NCBI GenBank assembly: GCA_016839955.1
Contig: JAEOTI010000032.1
Span: 1 to 9,027, forward strand
Direction: 5' to 3'
Source: Candidatus Hodarchaeota archaeon
GTDB lineage: Archaea; Asgardarchaeota; Heimdallarchaeia; Hodarchaeales; YT1-057
DNA length: 9,027 bases
This document shows, one piece after another, positions 6,971 through 9,027 of this stretch. A program made the position numbers and the translations under genes. Position 1 is the stretch's first letter. Every line of letters starts with the position of its first letter. Under the pieces are notes generated by a model. That model saw only the letters and a program-made list of their open reading frames with translations, was not told the origin of the DNA and ran no database searches.

Positions 6971-7000
6971 AAAAAGAAAAAGGTGAGAAGACCTCTCACC
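6971..7000 (-). terminator. hairpin plus T-tract terminator of the large surface protein gene
   Basis: GGTGAGA (6982-6988) and TCTCACC (6994-7000) form a perfect 7-bp stem with a 5-nt loop. On the - strand the stem is followed by TTTTTCTTTTTC. It lies 26 nt beyond the stop of the 645-residue protein gene and just ahead of the FG-GAP promoter, so the two genes are probably separate transcripts. Confidence 0.65.
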
Positions 7001-7026
7001 ATTCCCTGAGTAGTCCATCAATTCCT

Positions 7027-8964
7027 TCAAATAAATGGATCCCCACCTGGGGGAGGATTAGAACCACCAGCTACCGTAACATAGGACCAATAAGCTGGTG
7101 AAGTGTAGTATCCACTAGAAGAACCATCAGTCCAGTAGAGCCTAGCATAACTAGTGAGTGTTGACGATCTACCTGGAATTTTTTTGGGTATCACATCTAC
7201 AGAAAACGATCCAGAAACCTCATATGTGTTTGGATTATAATTGTAGGTTTTTACAGCCCAAGAACTCATAGTTGCAGTTTTATAATAGATCCTAATCTGC
7301 TTAATCCAAATATTGGTTGAACTTGTATGGCTAGGTGCCCAAATTCCCCAGAAATTAATTTTTCCCCAACCATTACACAAATCCATTGGTCTAGCCTTTG
7401 CACCATTCTGTTCATCGGGGCGAAATTGTCCATCTAGTGGAAAAACGAAAGGTGCATCTCCGTCTACATAATCAAAAATTTCAGCTGAACTGTCCCACCA
7501 GCTAATTTTAGGTGAACCAATACCTAAATCAATATCCCATTCCTTAGTTGCAGGTCTACCATTATAAAGATTAGAATTACCATGAACATAGAGATCTCTT
7601 TCTTGGCTTGGAAATTGACCAAAAAAATTCAGTAGAAAGTCCTCAGCATCTTCATAGTCCCCCCAACGATGAATACTCTCGACTTTAGCCTCAAGATAGG
7701 GTATAATGAAAAATTCTGTTTTGAGTTCCATTTGAAATTTGAATAAAATCTCTGTTCGGTGGACTTGTCCTACAATTAATGGATAACCTCCAATATCAAG
7801 TTCAAATGTACGCATATGGTAGAAATTATCCCATTTTCTTGTAGTTTCAACAGCTACATCTCCAGTCCAATGCCAACCTTCTGTTCCATGGGATTGATCA
7901 TTCATTGTCCGCCAATGAAAATGGTTATCACTTCGATGAGGAAACCGAGTTCCACTAACAGATTTTGCCACGTAGCTATCAGACAAAGAAACGAAATTAT
8001 CAGCAACATAGTCACTTAAAACATCGATGATAGGATCTGCAACCGTATTAAGTGCGTTAATACCAATATCATTAATAAAATCGATGGGTGTATCAGCTAA
8101 CACATCCCAAACGAAATTAGACACCTGGTAACCATTTGGGTAAAGGTGCTCTTGACCCCCATTTGATCGCAAAAAATCTCTGAGAGTTAGTCGATCAATT
8201 CCATAACAAAAGAAATTTAGCCAATTGGACGGTTTTGTAAGAGCCTCGTTATTGTACTGTATCAAGTCATCTAGTTTGTTGTTCAATTCAAAAAGAGTCT
8301 GGCTAACTTGATAGTAAGTTGTAAGGGGATTTTGAGGAACAACCATTCGCTTAATAAGTTCTTGTTTGTTTGATTCAAAAAAACTATTAACTATAGAAAT
8401 CAAACTTTGACTTTGTCTAGGGCTAGTTTTAGAAATTTCGTCAGCAATTCTTTCGAAAGTAATTAATTCGGCAATTAAAATGTCCACTTGTCCCTGAAAG
8501 TTATAAATTGTTTTTGAATAGACTGGTTCAAGATATAATGTTTTAGAATAACATGATAGGAAAAAATGTTTGGACGTTGTATCTTGAATAAGGAGTTGAC
8601 GCATATTTCCCCATTTAAATACCTCTTTTCCAATTGAAAGACCTTCTGCTTTTCCATGGAAGATATAAATTCTTCCCCAAGCATTTTGTTTAGGTATTGA
8701 TTTAAATTCAAAGGCGGTTTCAATAGGCACTAAAGATGAATCTAATCCAATACTTTGTGTTACAAAGGCAACATCCTTTGCAGCCTGATAAGTAATGTTA
8801 TCCCTCGAGTCAAAATAAATCACGAGATTGTTGTTAATCGTCTGATCTTCTATTGATAGTTGTTGTATTGGAATAACTCCAATTATAACAATAATTAACA
8901 TTATAGTAGAAACGATTGCTAAATTGAACCTATTTGATATTTTCAATTTGATTCTAGCTCCCAA
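7027..8964 (-). CDS. large membrane-anchored extracellular protein with putative clan CD protease-like domain
   Basis: A 645-residue protein with one hydrophobic helix near the N-terminus (about 14-33, preceded by basic residues), so the rest is predicted to be outside the cell. Residues about 45-175 look like a diverged clan CD (caspase/gingipain/legumain) peptidase fold. A hydrophobic strand ending in His-Gly (WGRIYIFHG, H103) is followed 35 residues later by a hydrophobic strand ending in Ser-Cys (KHFFLSCYS, C138). That is the arrangement and approximate spacing of the catalytic dyad in that clan. After this come a helical stretch (180-330), a Trp/His-rich region (340-440, e.g. HFHWRTMNDQSHGTEGWHW), and a beta-rich C-terminal part ending in a Pro/Gly tail. 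These later regions are not recognised. Start is uncertain: TTG 8964 would be nearly leaderless, and a TTG at 8946 follows GGGAG. Gene reality is firm; protease activity is a hypothesis. Confidence 0.75.
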   Translation of the reverse strand: MGARIKLKISNRFNLAIVSTIMLIIVIIGVIPIQQLSIEDQTINNNLVIYFDSRDNITYQAAKDVAFVTQSIGLDSSLVPIETAFEFKSIPKQNAWGRIYIFHGKAEGLSIGKEVFKWGNMRQLLIQDTTSKHFFLSCYSKTLYLEPVYSKTIYNFQGQVDILIAELITFERIADEISKTSPRQSQSLISIVNSFFESNKQELIKRMVVPQNPLTTYYQVSQTLFELNNKLDDLIQYNNEALTKPSNWLNFFCYGIDRLTLRDFLRSNGGQEHLYPNGYQVSNFVWDVLADTPIDFINDIGINALNTVADPIIDVLSDYVADNFVSLSDSYVAKSVSGTRFPHRSDNHFHWRTMNDQSHGTEGWHWTGDVAVETTRKWDNFYHMRTFELDIGGYPLIVGQVHRTEILFKFQMELKTEFFIIPYLEAKVESIHRWGDYEDAEDFLLNFFGQFPSQERDLYVHGNSNLYNGRPATKEWDIDLGIGSPKISWWDSSAEIFDYVDGDAPFVFPLDGQFRPDEQNGAKARPMDLCNGWGKINFWGIWAPSHTSSTNIWIKQIRIYYKTATMSSWAVKTYNYNPNTYEVSGSFSVDVIPKKIPGRSSTLTSYARLYWTDGSSSGYYTSPAYWSYVTVAGGSNPPPGGDPFI

Positions 8965-8974
8965 TCTGTATTAG

Positions 8975-8996
8975 ATATAATTATATAATATTATAC
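8975..8996 (-). promoter_or_regulatory. AT-only promoter region of the large surface protein gene
   Basis: The - strand reads TATAATATTATATAATTATAT here, a cluster of overlapping TATA-like words. A box centred near 8991 would place transcription start at about 8964, coinciding with the TTG start, as in leaderless archaeal mRNAs. The remaining bases to 9027 are AT-rich with no gene visible. Confidence 0.4.
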
Positions 8997-9027
8997 ATTA
9001 TTTGAATAACATTACAAATAATTTTTA

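Noticed and set aside
7816..8019. 67-residue + strand frame inside the large surface protein gene
   Set aside because: Antisense to a long continuous coding frame, with no ribosome binding site or domain.
8475..8723. 82-residue - strand frame inside the large surface protein gene
   Set aside because: An out-of-phase overlap of the putative His/Cys domain, with no features of its own.

Overview
The window looks archaeal, most likely Asgard (Promethearchaeati). It is AT-rich with archaeal-style TATA boxes and T-tracts. It encodes a small longin-like protein of a kind abundant in Asgard genomes, and it carries a short segment matching the 3' end of an archaeal 23S rRNA. The archaeal assignment is fairly firm; the Asgard assignment is inference from protein style.

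Layout, left to right. (1) The 3' part of a HerA/VirB4-like (DUF87-type) ATPase gene on the + strand, whose reading frame runs open to the window edge. (2) Convergent to it, a 210-residue longin-like protein on the - strand. (3) Divergent from that, a metallo-beta-lactamase-fold hydrolase of the dihydropterin-phosphate-synthase-like group on the + strand. It is split into two frames by a one-base deficit in an A8 run but otherwise complete. (4) Convergent to it, a two-gene AbiE type IV toxin-antitoxin operon on the - strand (AbiEi-like regulator/antitoxin, then AbiEii-like nucleotidyltransferase toxin). The genes are 2 nt apart, and upstream lie two near-identical 25-bp imperfect palindromes that look like the autoregulatory operator. 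(5) A protein-free stretch (about 5020-5378) holding a GC-richer, structured element on the - strand. Part of it (about 5225-5300) is recognisable as the 3'-terminal domain of archaeal 23S rRNA with no 23S gene attached. It has a TATA-like box before it and a long T-tract after it. (6) Two surface-protein genes on the - strand, each with its own predicted promoter and with a hairpin-plus-T terminator between them: a membrane-anchored 645-residue protein with a possible clan CD (caspase/gingipain-like) His/Cys dyad, and an eight-repeat FG-GAP/VCBS beta-propeller protein with a C-terminal membrane anchor.

Functionally the window is a patchwork rather than one pathway: a DNA-motor ATPase and an AbiE toxin-antitoxin pair (accessory or defence flavour), a metabolic hydrolase, a putative small-GTPase/trafficking-type protein, and a pair of cell-surface genes. 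The most unusual items are the orphan 23S 3'-end element, the AbiE tandem operator, the homopolymer frameshift in the hydrolase, and the putative clan CD dyad in the large surface protein.
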